Positions 15,911 to 24,337 are shown, counted from the stretch's first letter. The stretch: 33,448 nucleotides of DNA from an uncultured Lachnospiraceae bacterium (GCA_947178145.1 CAMWXE010000062.1:1-33448), one strand, 5' to 3'. The notes: generated by a model from the letters alone, not told the origin. Numbers and translations are program-made.

Positions 15911-16696
15911 CTACTTGTTCAGCTGACGCTTCAGCGCGTCCACTTCCTCAAACACGACATCATTTAAGACCTTAATATAAGTTCCCTTCATACCAGATGA
16001 TCGCGACTCGATGACTCCTGCGCTCTCAAACTTGCGCAGTGCATTGACAATCACGCTCCTCGTAATCCCCACGCGGTCTGCGATCTTGCTGGCAACAAGA
16101 ATCCCTTCTGTGCCGTTGAGCTCATCAAAAATATGGGTGATAGCTTCCATCTCCGAGAAGGACAGTGTGGAAATCGCAGACTTCACAACTGCTACCTTGC
16201 GGCTTTCCTCCGCATTCTCTTCACTCACGGCACGCAGCATCTCAAGTCCTACCACCGTCACACCGTATTCACACAGAATAATGTCATCTATATCATACTG
16301 TTCGTTGCACTTATAGATAAATAATGTGCCCAGACGCTCCCCTGCAGTCTCAATCGGTGTGATAATCGCCTGATATTTGCGTATATCCGGGCTCTCAAAG
16401 CCAAGGGTTGCAAGATTAACATTTTCTTTCGTGGAAAGTACACCGAGAAGTCTCTCATTCAACATCGGATCGATAAACCCTCCCACATTGTCCTCGACAA
16501 GTTCCTTTAATTCCTCCACACCCTCACAGCTGCCTACACCTAAAACTTTCCCTTTTTTGCTAATCACCAGCACATTTGAGTTCACAATATCCCGCATTAC
16601 CTTGCAGATATCATTGAAAACGACTTTACTGGAATTATTATTGTGCAAAAGTTTCCCTATTTTTCTTGTTTTGTCTAAAAGTTGTACACTACCCAT
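15911..16696 (-). CDS. codY: GTP-sensing transcriptional pleiotropic repressor CodY
   Basis: CodY senses branched-chain amino acids through a GAF domain and, in many Firmicutes, GTP. It represses nutrient-scavenging, competence and motility genes in rich conditions. The 261-residue protein is close to the 259 of Bacillus. It starts with LLDKTRKIGKLLHNNNSSKV and has a GAF-like N-terminal domain (about 1-155). It ends with the winged helix (ASKIADRVGITRSVIVNALR, then KFESAGVIESRSSGMKGTY). I choose the ATG at 16696, with GGAGG 6 nt upstream; the longer frame to 16792 has no family match. It lies between topA and flgB. Confidence 0.96.
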   Translation of the reverse strand: MGSVQLLDKTRKIGKLLHNNNSSKVVFNDICKVMRDIVNSNVLVISKKGKVLGVGSCEGVEELKELVEDNVGGFIDPMLNERLLGVLSTKENVNLATLGFESPDIRKYQAIITPIETAGERLGTLFIYKCNEQYDIDDIILCEYGVTVVGLEMLRAVSEENAEESRKVAVVKSAISTLSFSEMEAITHIFDELNGTEGILVASKIADRVGITRSVIVNALRKFESAGVIESRSSGMKGTYIKVLNDVVFEEVDALKRQLNK

Positions 16697-16782
16697 AGTA
16701 AACCTCCAAGTCCTGTATTCTTCGCAGCTGTCCCAAAACCGATCATTGTAGCAGTTACGCAAAAAGTCCTGTTTATAGGGAA

Positions 16783-16811
16783 ATTTTAACATATGACAAT
16801 TATTTTTTCAA
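16783..16811 (-). promoter_or_regulatory. Probable sigma-A promoter of codY
   Basis: TTGAAA (16811-16806), a 17-nt spacer and TAAAAT (16788-16783) lie about 90 nt before the codY start, after the topA terminator. Confidence 0.55.
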
Positions 16812-16859
16812 TAGTTCCGTTCAATAATTCAAGAATACTTTACAATTTCAACATTTTAT

Positions 16860-16899
16860 AGAAATTCCGCCAATAATTTTAATTATTGGCGGAATTTCT
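16860..16899. promoter_or_regulatory. 40-nt perfect palindrome between topA and codY
   Basis: Two 19-nt arms (16860-16878 and 16881-16899) are perfect inverted copies around TT; the core half-site is TTCCGCCAATAAT. There is no T run on either strand directly after it, so it is a poor terminator. A related half-site ATTATTG-AAC-GGAA lies at 16815-16828, next to the codY -35. It may be an operator or a processing stem. Confidence 0.6.
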
Positions 16900-16911
16900 G
16901 CATATAATACA

Positions 16912-16951
16912 AAAATTTTCCGGTATGACCTGCGTCACACCGGAAAATTTT
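16912..16951 (-). terminator. Terminator overlapping the topA stop codon
   Basis: AAAATTTTCCGGT (16912-16924) pairs with ACCGGAAAATTTT (16939-16951), and the inner TGAC/GTCA extends the stem past one mismatch. On the minus strand a T run ends it. The first bases overlap the topA stop. Confidence 0.8.
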
Positions 16952-19037
16952 ATTGCGCTGCAGCCTTCTCACTCTCTAATTTTTTCACAAACCCACACTG
17001 TTCATCCGCACAGACAAGCTTATTTCCCTTCACGAGCATAATGCCGCCACATCGCTCACATTTCTCCGTGGAAGGTTTCTGCCATACCATAAAGTCACAC
17101 TCTGGTATTGCCTCGCACCCATAATATCGTCTGCCTTTTTTTGTCTTTCGAACGACAATCTCCCTGCCGCATTTCGGACAGGCCACACCAATCTTTTCAA
17201 AATAAGGCTTAGTACTTCTACAGTCGGGAAATCCCGGACAAGCGAGAAATTTTCCATGCGGGCCATACTTAATGACCATATTTCTGCCGCATACATCACA
17301 CACTTCATCGGACACTTCGTCCGCAATCTCCACCTCGTCAAGCTCCTTCTCCGCCTTCTTCACTGCCTCGTCAAGATCCGGGTAAAAGTTCGCGACAACA
17401 GTCTTCCAGCCAACTGTGCCAGTTTCCACCTTATCAAGCAGTGCTTCGAGATTTGCCGTAAAGTTTACATCCACAATCGACGGAAACGCATCCTTCATCA
17501 TGTTGTTGACCACCTCGCCAAGCTCAGATACATAAAGATTTTTATCTTCCTTGACCACATAGCGCCTGGCCATGATGGTTGTGATTGTCGGCGCGTAGGT
17601 ACTGGGACGGCCAATTCCAAGTTCCTCGAGCGCATGCACAAGCGATGCCTCTGTATAGTGCGCAGGCGGCTGCGTAAAGTGCTGTTTGGGATCAAACGAT
17701 TCCAATGTAAGCTCTGTCTCCCTGGTGATCTCCCTGATCAGCGTATTGGACTCTGCCTTCTCCTCGTCGGCCTCCTTGTAGACACTCATAAATCCGTCAA
17801 AACGCAGCTTGGACGCGGACACTGTAAACCGGTGTCCCTTTGCATCAATCTTTACAGAAGTCGTCTCATACTTCGCAGGCGTCATGCGGCTTGCCGTAAA
17901 ACGTTTCCAGATCAGCTGGTACAGCCGGTACTGGTCACGGCTCAGAGATTCTTTTAAATTTGCCGGCGTGTTGCTGATATCTGTCGGCCGAATTGCCTCG
18001 TGAGCATCCTGTATCTTTTGATCTTTCTTCTTTTCCATCACAACTTCTGCTGCATACTCATCCCCATAGTTCCTAGCAATATACTCTTTAGAGGCGGTCA
18101 CAGCCTCATCGGAAACTCTGGTGGAATCCGTTCGCAGATAGGTGATGATACCGACTGTTCCCTGTCCCTTCAGCTCAACACCCTCATAGAGCTGCTGCGC
18201 CAGACGCATGGTCTTCTGTGTCGAGAAGTTGAGTGCCTTGCTCGCCTCCTGCTGGAGCGTTGAGGTCGTAAATGGCAGCGGCGCTTTCTTGAGCCGCTCG
18301 CCCTTCTTGATATCTGTCACCGCAAAGTTTGCGCTCTCCAGCTCTTTTAAAATTTTGTCCATCTCCGCCTTGGAGGAAATTTCTGCTTTCTTGTCTCCTA
18401 CTCCATGGTACTTCGCTATCAGCGGCTTTCTTTCACCTTTGATCTTCAATGCAGCATCAAGCGTCCAGTATTCCTCTGGGATAAATGCGTTGATCTCATC
18501 CTCCCTGTCACAGATAATGCGCAGCGCCACTGACTGCACCCTGCCTGCACTCAGCCCTCTCTTGATCTTTGCCCACAGAAGCGGCGAAATGCGATAGCCT
18601 ACCATTCTGTCCAGCATGCGCCTTGCCTGCTGCGCATCCACAAGGCTCATATCGATCTCCCGCGGGTTTTTGAGAGATTCCTTCACTGCATTTTTCGTAA
18701 TCTCATTGAACGTGATGCGGTATACCTTTTTGTCTTCCAGTTTCAGAGCGATATACAGATGCCATGAAATCGCTTCTCCCTCGCGGTCAGGGTCTGTCGC
18801 GAGGTAAATCTTATCAGCCTTCTTTACTTCCTTCCTGAGCTTGGCCAGGATATCTCCCTTGCCGCGTATCGTTATATATTTCGGTTCATAATCATTCTCT
18901 GCGTCAAATCCCAACTGGCTTTTGGGCATATCGCGCACATGACCATTGCTCGCCATCACCTCATAATTCGCACCTAGAAATTTCTTGATCGTCTTTACCT
19001 TCGCCGGCGATTCTACTATTACTAAATACTTTGCCAT
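16950..19037 (-). CDS. topA: DNA topoisomerase I
   Basis: Type IA topoisomerase that relaxes negative supercoils by single-strand passage. The 695 residues contain the Toprim domain at the N-terminus (LVIVESPAKVKTIKKFLG; acidic TDPDREGEAISWH at 81-93). The catalytic tyrosine is Tyr300 in GIITYLRTDSTRVS, and the DNA-binding motif is LSAGRVQSVALR (162-173). Three C-terminal zinc-finger repeats follow (CDVCGRNMVIKYGPHGKF...; CPKCGREIVVRKTKKGRRYY...; CERCGGIMLVKGNKLVC...). Length is normal for Firmicutes. A TTGCCA-17-TATAGT promoter lies about 170 nt upstream, giving a structured leader. Confidence 0.98.
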   Translation of the reverse strand: MAKYLVIVESPAKVKTIKKFLGANYEVMASNGHVRDMPKSQLGFDAENDYEPKYITIRGKGDILAKLRKEVKKADKIYLATDPDREGEAISWHLYIALKLEDKKVYRITFNEITKNAVKESLKNPREIDMSLVDAQQARRMLDRMVGYRISPLLWAKIKRGLSAGRVQSVALRIICDREDEINAFIPEEYWTLDAALKIKGERKPLIAKYHGVGDKKAEISSKAEMDKILKELESANFAVTDIKKGERLKKAPLPFTTSTLQQEASKALNFSTQKTMRLAQQLYEGVELKGQGTVGIITYLRTDSTRVSDEAVTASKEYIARNYGDEYAAEVVMEKKKDQKIQDAHEAIRPTDISNTPANLKESLSRDQYRLYQLIWKRFTASRMTPAKYETTSVKIDAKGHRFTVSASKLRFDGFMSVYKEADEEKAESNTLIREITRETELTLESFDPKQHFTQPPAHYTEASLVHALEELGIGRPSTYAPTITTIMARRYVVKEDKNLYVSELGEVVNNMMKDAFPSIVDVNFTANLEALLDKVETGTVGWKTVVANFYPDLDEAVKKAEKELDEVEIADEVSDEVCDVCGRNMVIKYGPHGKFLACPGFPDCRSTKPYFEKIGVACPKCGREIVVRKTKKGRRYYGCEAIPECDFMVWQKPSTEKCERCGGIMLVKGNKLVCADEQCGFVKKLESEKAAAQ

Positions 19038-19101
19038 ATCTTACTCCTACTTGTTTCTTTCTTAATCAAGCGGGGAAATGACCTGCTTCCCTGCTCGCGC
19101 G

Positions 19102-19146
19102 ACGCTGATGTGCCACTTTTGCGGCTTATTTCCTCTGCGTCAGCGT
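19102..19146 (-). other. Potential stem-loop in the topA leader
   Basis: In the transcribed strand ACGCTGA pairs with TCAGCGT (19146-19140 and 19108-19102). The loop holds a nested GCCGC-AAAA-GTGGC hairpin. It lies about 65 nt before the topA start in a leader that otherwise holds no gene. Confidence 0.4.
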
Positions 19147-19203
19147 GTGCATACATAGATACACGATTATTATCATGTTCGATTTGTTTGACTTACGTTC
19201 ACC

Positions 19204-19232
19204 ACTATAAACCAAATTTCAAATCGTGGCAA
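19204..19232 (-). promoter_or_regulatory. Sigma-A promoter of topA
   Basis: TTGCCA (19232-19227), a 17-nt spacer and TATAGT (19209-19204), each 5/6 to consensus, lie between the dprA stop and topA. Confidence 0.55.
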
Positions 19233-19264
19233 GTAAAATTTTTGAAAACAATCCATTTTTTCCA

Positions 19265-20398
19265 TTACAACGTTTCTTGCAAACGTCTGTACTGTCGATT
19301 CTGGCACACGATAGCTTGTTTCAGTTCCAGTTCCACCAGCCCCTGACAAATCTGTGGTATGGTGCGGGTGTTCTTCTGCTCCCGAAGTCTCTCTACAATT
19401 TGATCCTGCGTGACTGGCAATGCTCCTAATACCGCATAAACCTCCTGTGCCACTTGTGAGAGCTTACCAGGAGACTGTCCCTGCGGCTTCTTTTTCGGCT
19501 TTTTTAAAATTGTTTCCCATAGCATGTCGTCAATAATATCCTCTGGTGTGACTGCGACTGCAGCCCCCTGGCGGATGAGACGGTTGCACCCCATACTGAG
19601 GCTGTCTGTGCATCTTCCCGGTATCGTGTACACATCCCTTCCTTGTTCTAACGCCATGTCCACTGTGATCAGGGTTCCGCTCTTCTCCCGCGCCTCCACG
19701 ACAAGAACCACATCCGCAAGTGCGCTGATGAGCCGGTTTCTAGGGGGAAACAGCGCTGGTCTTGGCTCCATCTGTGGCGGATACTCCGACAACACTCCCC
19801 CGCGCTCTATAAGCTGTCTGTAGAGCGCCTCATTACTCTTTGGATACACAATATCAACTCCGCATCCAAGCACTGCATAGGAATTTCCTCCAGCTTTTAA
19901 TGCTGCTGCCTGACTGATGCCATCGATGCCGATCGCCATGCCGCTGATAATATTCACACCGCGCTCCGCAAATCCTTTTGCAAATCGCTCCGCCATCAAT
20001 CTGCCATACTCACTGCATTTTCTTGCCCCGATCACTGCCACCGCCGGAATCCGTTCCCCGGGAAGCTTTCCTTTATAAAAGATTCCAAAGGGTGGATCGG
20101 GAATCTCCGCAAGTTTCCCCGGGAAATCGGATGCCTGACAGTATGTATAGCTGACACCGATCTCCGTGAGATAATTCCATACCTTTTGTGGTTTATAGCG
20201 CTTCCTGTGCTGCACAAAACGCTCACAGCCCTGCAGTCCCATAATCGTGACCAACTGTTCCTCCGTCAGCTCATAAATCTTCTGCATGCTCCCCGCCATG
20301 TCAAGAAGCCTGTATTTTATCTCACTCGCGACCCAGTAGATCGTGTCAAGCCATGCAGCATATACTTTCTGTTCGAACTCGTTTCTATTTTCTGCCAT
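19265..20398 (-). CDS. dprA: DNA-processing protein DprA/Smf
   Basis: DprA protects incoming single-stranded DNA during transformation and loads RecA; many non-competent bacteria also keep it. The 377-residue protein has an N-terminal helical domain. A Rossmann-like domain follows: VAVIGARKCSEYGRLMAERF near 120-139, then ISGMAIGIDGISQAAALKAG (151-170), VLGCGVDIVYP, and GTLITVDMALEQGRDVYTIP. A C-terminal winged-helix-like part comes last (about 310-377). It lies 3 nt after comM and is very likely cotranscribed with it. Confidence 0.95.
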   Translation of the reverse strand: MAENRNEFEQKVYAAWLDTIYWVASEIKYRLLDMAGSMQKIYELTEEQLVTIMGLQGCERFVQHRKRYKPQKVWNYLTEIGVSYTYCQASDFPGKLAEIPDPPFGIFYKGKLPGERIPAVAVIGARKCSEYGRLMAERFAKGFAERGVNIISGMAIGIDGISQAAALKAGGNSYAVLGCGVDIVYPKSNEALYRQLIERGGVLSEYPPQMEPRPALFPPRNRLISALADVVLVVEAREKSGTLITVDMALEQGRDVYTIPGRCTDSLSMGCNRLIRQGAAVAVTPEDIIDDMLWETILKKPKKKPQGQSPGKLSQVAQEVYAVLGALPVTQDQIVERLREQKNTRTIPQICQGLVELELKQAIVCQNRQYRRLQETL

Positions 20399-20401
20399 CT
20401 C

Positions 20402-21943
20402 TTAGCTCCAATACCCTTTGTCATTTATTCTGTAACAGATTGCTTCGCTGATGTGTTCTGTCCGAATATCGTCCTTTCCGTCCAAGTCGGCAATTGTCCT
20501 TGCCACCTTTATAATTTTATGATATGCACGTGCCGACAAATTCATCATGGTAAATATTTCCTCCATCATTTCCTGCTCGTCCATCCCAAGTCGGCAGTAC
20601 TCCCTGATATCGCCGGCACGAAGTTCGGCGTTAAATTGATAGCGTGTGCCTCTGTAACGGATTTTCTGGCGTTCTCTCGCCTCCATAACACGCCTTTTGA
20701 TACTGGCGCTGCTCTCGTTTTGCATATCGGCCGACAACTGCCTGATATCCACGCGCGGCGCCTCTGTCACCACATCAATTCTATCTAAAATAGGCCCTGA
20801 TATTCTCGACAAATACTTTCGGACTTCCACCTCCGAACAGGTACACCGATTTCTATCTGGAAAATAGCCACATGGACAGGGGTTCATTGCTGCCACCAGC
20901 ATAAAATCAGCCGGATATACAAAATTTCCATAAGTTCTGGCAATGTGAATACGCTTGTCCTCGAGGGGCTGCCGCAGTATCTCGATTGTATTGTGACGAA
21001 ACTCTGGAAGCTCGTCCATAAAGAGAACTCCCCTGTGAGCTAACGATATGACACCTGGTCTTGGAATCCTCCCTCCACCCGCAAGCGCCTGTTCGGAAAT
21101 TGTATGATGCGGGTCCAGAAAGGGCCTGTGCGTGATCAATGCTTTGTTGTCATCCAACTGTCCCGCCACACTGTATATTGTGGAGACTTCAAGGCTTTCT
21201 TCCCTGGACAGATCTGGTAATATGGTGGGAATCCGCTTTGCGATCATCGTTTTGCCGGAGCCGGGAGGACCAATCATCAGGATGTGGTGAAAACCTGCCG
21301 CTGCCACTTCCACCGCACGCTTTACTGTCTCCTGGCCATTGATCTCCGCAAAATCAAGATCTGTGTCGGGCTCGTCTATCGTTTCGTTCAAGACTGGCCT
21401 GGCTGGTGCTATCTTTTGTGCCTTGCGCTCCTCAACCTCCCCCAGATACGCTATCGTCTCCGACAGACTGGTCACCCCTATGATTTCAATCTCATCTATC
21501 ACTGCACCCTCGCGCGCATTTGCTGCCGGCACAACACATCTTTTTATATGCTCCTGCTTCGCTTTCTGCACAATGGGCAGTACCCCTCTGACAGCACGCA
21601 CTTCTCCGTCCAGTCCCAGCTCCCCCACGATCAGGGTGTTCTGAATCCCCTCCTCGGGGATCAATCCTAACGATACGAGGATGCCGACCGCAATGGGAAG
21701 ATCGTAAGACGCCCCTTCTTTCCGCATCTCCGCTGGCGATATGCTGACTGTGATCCGCATGGGAGGTATTTGTATGGAGGCATTTTTGAGTGCCACTCTG
21801 ACGCGCTCCCTTGCCTCCCTTACCTCATTGCTCAGCTGTCCTACCATCTCGAACCCCGGCATACCCTTTGACGCGTCGACCTCGACCGCTGCGAGGATAC
21901 TTTCAATGCCGCTGATGGCGCCCGTTATTACTCTGCTATACAT
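20402..21943 (-). CDS. comM: ComM/YifB family Mg-chelatase-like AAA+ ATPase
   Basis: In naturally competent bacteria ComM is a ring helicase that promotes branch migration during recombination of incoming DNA; in Firmicutes its role is less studied. The 513 residues show an N-terminal Lon-like fold (about 1-170, SISPAEMRKEGASYDLPIA). The Mg-chelatase AAA core has Walker A GPPGSGKT at 225-232, RPFLDPHHTISEQALAGGG, Walker B GVLFMDELPEF, a Cys-rich loop NPCPCGYFPDRNRCTCS, and DRIDVVTEAPRV. AAGGAG lies about 8 nt before the ATG. It is followed by dprA after 3 nt, suggesting one DNA-processing unit. Confidence 0.95.
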   Translation of the reverse strand: MYSRVITGAISGIESILAAVEVDASKGMPGFEMVGQLSNEVREARERVRVALKNASIQIPPMRITVSISPAEMRKEGASYDLPIAVGILVSLGLIPEEGIQNTLIVGELGLDGEVRAVRGVLPIVQKAKQEHIKRCVVPAANAREGAVIDEIEIIGVTSLSETIAYLGEVEERKAQKIAPARPVLNETIDEPDTDLDFAEINGQETVKRAVEVAAAGFHHILMIGPPGSGKTMIAKRIPTILPDLSREESLEVSTIYSVAGQLDDNKALITHRPFLDPHHTISEQALAGGGRIPRPGVISLAHRGVLFMDELPEFRHNTIEILRQPLEDKRIHIARTYGNFVYPADFMLVAAMNPCPCGYFPDRNRCTCSEVEVRKYLSRISGPILDRIDVVTEAPRVDIRQLSADMQNESSASIKRRVMEARERQKIRYRGTRYQFNAELRAGDIREYCRLGMDEQEMMEEIFTMMNLSARAYHKIIKVARTIADLDGKDDIRTEHISEAICYRINDKGYWS

Positions 21944-21976
21944 GAACTATTACTCCTTCGTTTTTTATGTGTTACC

Positions 21977-22052
21977 TGTCATATATAGCACAAGTGACAT
22001 CGGAAAACAACTCAAATGTAAAAATTAGCACTCGAAATGTAAAAAATAGCAC
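21977..22052. repeat. Three 15-nt TGT...TAGCAC repeats between sigK and comM
   Basis: TGTCATATATAGCAC (21977-21991), TGTAAAAATTAGCAC (22017-22031) and TGTAAAAAATAGCAC (22038-22052) lie in the same orientation; the last two differ at one position. Multiple short terminal repeats beginning with TGT are a feature of IS21-family ends, so this may be a solo end of a lost element. That is an inference. Confidence 0.6.
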
Positions 22053-22055
22053 GAC

Positions 22056-22715
22056 TTAACACAGCTTCTGCTCTTCTAAGCCTGCTCTTAGCTTTCCAAG
22101 CGCTTTTTTTTCGATTCGGGACACATAGCTTCTGGAAATTCCCAACAACTTTCCAATATCGCGCTGTGTCATCTCTTCCCCAGTAAAACTTTTTCCCAAC
22201 ATACCGTACCGAAGCCTTATGATCTCGCGCTCCCTGTCATCCAGTTTTTCTTCGATGAGAGAGGACAGGCACTTAAGTTTTGCCATCATATCCATGTCAT
22301 CCACGATATCACGTTGTTCCTGCTCACAGACATCGATCAGATTGATCTCATTTCCCTCTTTGTCCGTACCAATCGGTTCATACAGCGATACCTCGCGCGT
22401 AACTTTTTTCCTGGACCGAAACATCATCAACAGCTCATTATCAATGCATCTTGCCGCATACGTGGCAAGTCTGCTGCCCTTCTCTGCCTTGAAGGTATTC
22501 ACTGCTTTGATCAGCCCTATGGTTCCTATGGATATCAGGTCCTCCATGTCCTCACCGCACCCCATATACTTCTTTGACACGTGCGCCACCAGACGCAGAT
22601 TTCGCTCAATCAAAATCTGCCTTGCCCTATGGGCTGCTTCCAAATCCTCGCCGTTCATTGCTTCCAGGTACCAGGTCTCCTCCTTGGCAGATAAAGGTTG
22701 CTCAAAGGTCTTCAA
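22056..22715 (-). CDS. sigK: Sporulation sigma factor SigK (sigma-K)
   Basis: Sigma-K directs late mother-cell transcription during spore formation. The 219 residues align with SigK from region 2 (ILIERNLRLVAHVSKKY, DLISIGTIGLIKAVNTF, LATYAARCIDNELLMMFRS) through the linker (SLYEPIGTDKEGNEINLIDV). Region 4 follows (LDDREREIIRLRYGML, TQRDIGKLLGISRSYVSRIE). There is no hydrophobic pro-sequence as in Bacillus, in line with other clostridial SigK, and no skin-type interruption. The start is a TTG (22715-22713) with TGGGGGC 6-7 nt upstream. A sigma-E-like -10 element lies upstream. Confidence 0.88.
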   Translation of the reverse strand: MKTFEQPLSAKEETWYLEAMNGEDLEAAHRARQILIERNLRLVAHVSKKYMGCGEDMEDLISIGTIGLIKAVNTFKAEKGSRLATYAARCIDNELLMMFRSRKKVTREVSLYEPIGTDKEGNEINLIDVCEQEQRDIVDDMDMMAKLKCLSSLIEEKLDDREREIIRLRYGMLGKSFTGEEMTQRDIGKLLGISRSYVSRIEKKALGKLRAGLEEQKLC

Positions 22716-22742
22716 GAAATGCCCCCAGGACTCATTTATTCT

Positions 22743-22771
22743 ATTGTATGAAACGCTTTCCCTTTAAGTGC
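22743..22771 (-). promoter_or_regulatory. Candidate sigma-E promoter of sigK
   Basis: CATACAAT (22750-22743) is an exact match to the sporulation sigma-E -10 consensus, and 14 nt upstream GCACTTA (22771-22765) is a weak -35. In Bacillus, sigK is transcribed by sigma-E, so the site makes biological sense. Confidence 0.5.
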
Positions 22772-22777
22772 CTTTCC

Positions 22778-22842
22778 AAAAAAAATTCGGACTGGCTTAT
22801 TGTGGATTCCGTGTCAGGAGCTGTCCGCAATAAGCCAGTCCG
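22778..22842 (-). terminator. Terminator after mgtE
   Basis: CGGACTGGCTTATTG pairs perfectly with CAATAAGCCAGTCCG (22788-22802 with 22828-22842). On the minus strand the stem is followed by AA and eight T. It ends the mgtE transcript and separates it from sigK. Confidence 0.88.
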
Positions 22843-22872
22843 CTATTTTTCTTCTCTCAAACCATAAGCCAT

Positions 22873-24291
22873 TCACGCAATATGCAGCAGATTAATCAAC
22901 AAAATCCATGTCAATCCGTAGTACACAACAACTGCAACTAAATCGTTAACTGTTGTGATAAGCGGACCGGATGCAACAGCAGGATCCACTTTTATCTTGT
23001 GGAAAAACATTGGAACCAGCGTCCCAACCATGCTGGATATAATCATGGCCACCATCAGTGCAAAGCCGACACAACCCGAAATCAGAAAAGCACTCCCCGC
23101 CGGATTGTGCTTCAACACGCACACATATAATCCAATAAAGATAAATGCCATAATTCCAAGAAACAGCCCATTGGAAAAGCCAACCTTCATTTCTTTGAAC
23201 ACAAGTCCAATTCTCTGTGAGGCTGTCAGGTTTTCGTCCATCAGTACCCGGATTGTGACAGCTAACGACTGTGTTCCGACATTTCCAGCCATATCAAGTA
23301 TCAGCGATTGAAAGCAGATGACAATCGGAAGAATCGCAACGACAGTCTCAAAGATGCCTACCACAGAAGACACGCCCATTCCTAAAAAAAGCAGGGCAAT
23401 TAACCATGGAAGTCTCTTTTTCATGCTTTGCAGTGTTGTCTCATTCAGGTCCTCCTCAGCAGTCAGGCCGGCGAGCTTCGCATAGTCATCCCCAAATTCG
23501 TCATCAACAACATCAACGATATCCTGCGCTGTGATGATTCCTATGATTCGATTCTGACTGTTTACAATCGGAATCGAGTCCTCTGCGTAATCCCTGATTC
23601 GCTCGATGCAGTCACCAATCTTATCATGGTCATACACATAGGGGTAGGATGCGCTGATCAGATTCTCGAGCGCGTCGCCTTCCCTCGCAGTGATCAGGTC
23701 TTTCAAATCAATCGCTCCATAAAAGCACCCTCTGCTGTCTGTCACATAAATGGTAGAAATATTGTCATTGTCCCCTGCCTGTCGCACCAGTTCCCGCATC
23801 GCCTGACGAATCGTCATTGTATTTTGAATCACAATAAAATTCGTCGTCATCTTACTCCCTATTTCATCATCTTCATAGGAAAGGATTAACTGCACATCGC
23901 GGCTTGACGCATCGTCGAGCAGCCGGACAATCTGCTCCTGTGTGGAGTCATCCATTTCCTCGAGGACATCGACAGCATCATCAGAGTCCATGTGAGAAAT
24001 GATTTTTGCTACGCTTTCCAACTTCAGCTCTTTTAAGTATTTGTCGACATCCTCGATGTAGGTAAATACTTCCGATACCTTCTGTGCGCCCAGTATCGGG
24101 TACAGCTTTTGTCTCTCGTCCTCTGTCAGCTGCTCCATAGCACCGGCAATGTCATTGTCATGGTAATCAGATATCTTGTCCAGCAGTTCCTCTCTGTTGG
24201 GAGAACAGCGTATAATCTCCAGCAATTCCGCCACAAAATCTGGTCCTTTTAAAACTTCTGCCACACTTTCATTCAAATTCTCTCTCTCCAT
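22873..24291 (-). CDS. mgtE: Magnesium transporter MgtE
   Basis: MgtE is a Mg2+-selective channel whose cytoplasmic domains close the pore when Mg2+ is plentiful. The 472 residues have the N domain (about 25-125, YHDNDIAGAMEQLTEDERQK, MDSDDAVDVLEEMDDSTQEQ). Two CBS domains follow (about 130-250, ITAREGDALENL, INSQNRIIGIITAQDIVDVV with Ile/Val core), then a membrane domain with five hydrophobic helices (WLIALLFLGMGVSSVVGIFE; DMAGNVGTQSLAVTIRVL). I start at the ATG at 24291 because GGAGGGC is 5 nt upstream. A long leader precedes it. Confidence 0.96.
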   Translation of the reverse strand: MERENLNESVAEVLKGPDFVAELLEIIRCSPNREELLDKISDYHDNDIAGAMEQLTEDERQKLYPILGAQKVSEVFTYIEDVDKYLKELKLESVAKIISHMDSDDAVDVLEEMDDSTQEQIVRLLDDASSRDVQLILSYEDDEIGSKMTTNFIVIQNTMTIRQAMRELVRQAGDNDNISTIYVTDSRGCFYGAIDLKDLITAREGDALENLISASYPYVYDHDKIGDCIERIRDYAEDSIPIVNSQNRIIGIITAQDIVDVVDDEFGDDYAKLAGLTAEEDLNETTLQSMKKRLPWLIALLFLGMGVSSVVGIFETVVAILPIVICFQSLILDMAGNVGTQSLAVTIRVLMDENLTASQRIGLVFKEMKVGFSNGLFLGIMAFIFIGLYVCVLKHNPAGSAFLISGCVGFALMVAMIISSMVGTLVPMFFHKIKVDPAVASGPLITTVNDLVAVVVYYGLTWILLINLLHIA

Positions 24292-24314
24292 ATTTGCCCT
24301 CCAATACATTACAG

Positions 24315-24337
24315 TTTACGCCCAAAAAGGGCATAAA
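24315..24337 (-). promoter_or_regulatory. Hairpin close to the mgtE ribosome binding site
   Basis: TTTATGCCC and GGGCGTAAA pair (one G-U) around five T, ending 24 nt before the mgtE ATG. The TGCCCT of the 5' arm and first loop base can also pair with AGGGCA in the ribosome binding site, so two exclusive structures are possible. Confidence 0.4.

Noticed and set aside
17256..17957. 233-codon open frame on the plus strand within topA
   Set aside because: It runs antisense to a clearly coding, conserved topA and encodes a low-complexity, His/Arg/Leu-rich product without a ribosome binding site.
20186..20788. 200-codon plus-strand frame across dprA/comM
   Set aside because: Spans the opposite strand of two conserved genes and has no ribosome binding site or domain.
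22056..22715. skin-type interruption or RpoD/SigE identity for the sigma factor
   Set aside because: The frame is continuous, and SLYEPIGTDKEGNEINLIDV plus the region 4 sequence fit SigK better than SigE/SigG; no recombinase is nearby.
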